Of a stretch of 64,000 nucleotides of DNA, positions 60,968 through 64,000 are shown piece after piece (position 1 is the stretch's first letter; every line of letters starts with the position of its first letter). The stretch comes from Bradyrhizobium sp. CB82 (GTDB lineage: Bacteria > Pseudomonadota > Alphaproteobacteria > Rhizobiales > Xanthobacteraceae). The DNA is taken from positions 6,515,001-6,579,000 of the forward strand of contig NZ_CP121650.1 of NCBI RefSeq assembly GCF_029714405.1, read 5' to 3'. The notes under the pieces were generated by a model. The model did not search any database, was not told the DNA's origin, and saw only the letters and a list, made by a program, of their open reading frames with translations. The translations under genes and the position numbers were made by a program.

Positions 60968-61902
60968 GGCTTCGCGCTCGGCTCGCCGGACCCGCCGCTG
61001 AACACGCGGCTGGCGAGTACGTCCGAGGAATCAATGGTCTCGAGGTCCGCAATTCCAAGCATACGGTCGAGATCGGCGACCAGGCGGTCGGCCTGGCGCA
61101 AGCGGATGCGATCGACGGCATTGCGGATCGAACGCGCATTTGAGAAGAACGGCTGTGTCCGGCGCAGCGCGATGTACTTTTCGAAAGCCTCGCGCGCGGC
61201 AGTCGAGAAGCGATATCCTCGCTCTTGCAACATCAAATCCGCAATAAAGAGCAATTCCTGTTCGGAATAGTCGGGAAATTCGATGTGGTGGGCGATGCGC
61301 GAGCGGAAGCCTGGATTGGAGGCGAAGAAATTCGTCATCCGCTCGCCATAGCCGGCGAGAATGACCACGAGGTCCTCGCGCTGGTTCTCCATCACCTGGA
61401 GCAGGATTTCGATCGCCTCCTGGCCATAGTCGCGCTCATTGTCCGGACGATGCAGGTAATAAGCTTCGTCGATGAACAGCACGCCGCCCATTGCCTTCTT
61501 CAATATCTCCTTGGTCTTCGGTGCAGTATGGCCGATATATTGCCCGACGAGATCATCGCGCGTCACCGAGATCACCTGCCCGCGCCGCACGAAGCCGAGG
61601 CCGTGAAGGATCTTTGCCATGCGCAGCGCGACGGTGGTCTTGCCGGTGCCGGGATTGCCGGTGAAGGACATGTGCAGCGTCGGCGGCGTGGCGACGAGGC
61701 CGGCACGCTGACGAATCCGCTCGATTAGCAGGAGCGAGGCGATCTGGCGTACCCGGCTCTTCACCGGCTTCAGACCGATCAGTTCCTGATCGAGCCCGCG
61801 CAGCGTCTCGGTGATTCCTGCCGCCTCGGCCTGCTTGCGGAGATCGAAAATGGTCTCGCTCGTCTCGGTGGTTTTCGCATGGGGCAGCTCAAGCATGGGC
61901 AT
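60964..61902 (-). CDS. cbbX: RuBisCO activase CbbX (red-type)
   Basis: The 312-residue AAA+ protein has Walker [10 protein letters not shown], Walker [13 protein letters not shown] and the arginine-finger region [16 protein letters not shown]. It is the red-type RuBisCO activase that removes sugar-phosphate inhibitors by threading the C terminus of CbbL. Two ATGs are possible (61902 and 61896). It lies between cbbS and cbbE, as expected for the form IC operon. Confidence 0.95.
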   Translation of the reverse strand: MPMLELPHAKTTETSETIFDLRKQAEAAGITETLRGLDQELIGLKPVKSRVRQIASLLLIERIRQRAGLVATPPTLHMSFTGNPGTGKTTVALRMAKILHGLGFVRRGQVISVTRDDLVGQYIGHTAPKTKEILKKAMGGVLFIDEAYYLHRPDNERDYGQEAIEILLQVMENQREDLVVILAGYGERMTNFFASNPGFRSRIAHHIEFPDYSEQELLFIADLMLQERGYRFSTAAREAFEKYIALRRTQPFFSNARSIRNAVDRIRLRQADRLVADLDRMLGIADLETIDSSDVLASRVFSGGSGEPSAKP

Positions 61903-61996
61903 CTCGAAGAAAAAGGCTTCGCCGCGAGCGGGCGACGAAGCAGTTGTCCGCCGAGGAAGCGGAGCAGGGAGAGCTCCGCGCGGAAACGAATGCGTT

Positions 61997-62404
61997 TTAC
62001 ACTGAGGCGTGCTCAGCCGGCTTGCGGACGGTGGTGTAGCGGATCGCGCGTCCCGCAACCTCCTGCCGCACCAGTTCGAACTCGGCTTCCTTCGCAGGCC
62101 GGTTGACGAGGAAGGAGATCCGCACCGACTCCCAGCCATGGCTGGAATCGAAGCCGCTGATCCGGATGTAGCTGTTACCATACACCCTGCGGCATTCGGC
62201 CAGCTCCATCATTACGCCGGCGGCGTCCGCAAGATCGAACATCGGCAAGCCCCACATCTCCCAATAGGTGCTGCGGGGATGCGGATCGTCGGTGAACTCG
62301 ATATTCACCGCCCAGCCGTTAGTGAGGCAGTACTGCACCTGCTTGTAGATCTGATCGTCGGTGAGATCAGGCAGGTAGGAGAAACACCCTTGCGTCAACT
62401 TCAT
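61997..62404 (-). CDS. cbbS: RuBisCO small subunit, red-type
   Basis: The 135-residue protein matches the form I small subunit: [20 protein letters not shown], then [13 protein letters not shown]. Its C-terminal extension ([19 protein letters not shown]) is typical of red-type enzymes. GGAG precedes ATG 62404. It starts 11 bases after the cbbL stop. It assembles as L8S8 with CbbL. The 94 bases downstream, before cbbX, hold no gene. Confidence 0.96.
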   Translation of the reverse strand: MKLTQGCFSYLPDLTDDQIYKQVQYCLTNGWAVNIEFTDDPHPRSTYWEMWGLPMFDLADAAGVMMELAECRRVYGNSYIRISGFDSSHGWESVRISFLVNRPAKEAEFELVRQEVAGRAIRYTTVRKPAEHASV

Positions 62405-62415
62405 CTCATGTCTCC

Positions 62416-64000
<1,585 letters not shown>

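Overview
The window looks like a chromosomal segment of a Bradyrhizobium-type alphaproteobacterium (Nitrobacteraceae). The evidence is the red-type form IC RuBisCO operon in the order cbbA-cbbL-cbbS-cbbX-cbbE, the high GC content, many small proteins of a kind familiar from Bradyrhizobium, and palindromic dispersed repeats typical of that group. I see no rRNA, tRNA, CRISPR array, prophage or intact insertion sequence. The genus call is inference from gene content.

Region by region: 0-25 kb is mostly housekeeping. It holds a frameshifted class III cyclase, a TetR/NTF2-like divergent pair with clear tandem operators, aroC, fabI, an ECF sigma/anti-sigma pair, a CbpA-type J protein, pdxH, corA, an L,D-transpeptidase, an extensin-like protein, an acyl-CoA synthetase, glutaryl-CoA dehydrogenase, a RibB with a degenerate GTP-cyclohydrolase-like half, a CPA2 antiporter and a PLP aminotransferase. 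25-38 kb is more accessory. It holds a stand-alone HTH related to BoxR-type regulators, an aldo/keto reductase remnant, PhoD, an M20 hydrolase, a three-gene unit (Tat-exported flavin amine oxidase, cytochrome c, exported RidA-like protein), a nitronate monooxygenase, an SDR lacking its catalytic Tyr, and an EmrAB-type efflux pair.

38-56 kb is the most distinctive part. It is dense in small, mostly exported or very hydrophilic proteins (PRC-barrel, DUF4142, DUF3147, DUF3072, a Lys/Arg-rich DUF6496 protein and others). Nine starts in the window are preceded by GGAAC-N16-(C/G/T)GTT, the EcfG-type general stress promoter; eight lie in this stretch and one at 25.9 kb. In its middle is a 2,095-residue soluble hybrid histidine kinase with eleven 92-residue HAMP-type repeats, GAF, kinase core and three receiver domains. 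The repeat resembles that of fungal Nik1/Os-1 kinases. A REC-PAS-HWE kinase follows 13 bases downstream. The likely reading is a general-stress island that carries its own signalling kinases.

56-64 kb holds a Do-type protease, a universal stress protein and the 3' part of the Calvin-cycle operon on the minus strand: the aldolase tail, RuBisCO large and small subunits, the CbbX activase and ribulose-phosphate 3-epimerase.

Two genes (the cyclase near the left end and a small gene near 54.1 kb) are each broken by a one-base change in a homopolymer. These could be real mutations or sequencing errors. Several short genes given here (38209-38367, 42512-42676, 43559-43693) were found by reading the strand directly.
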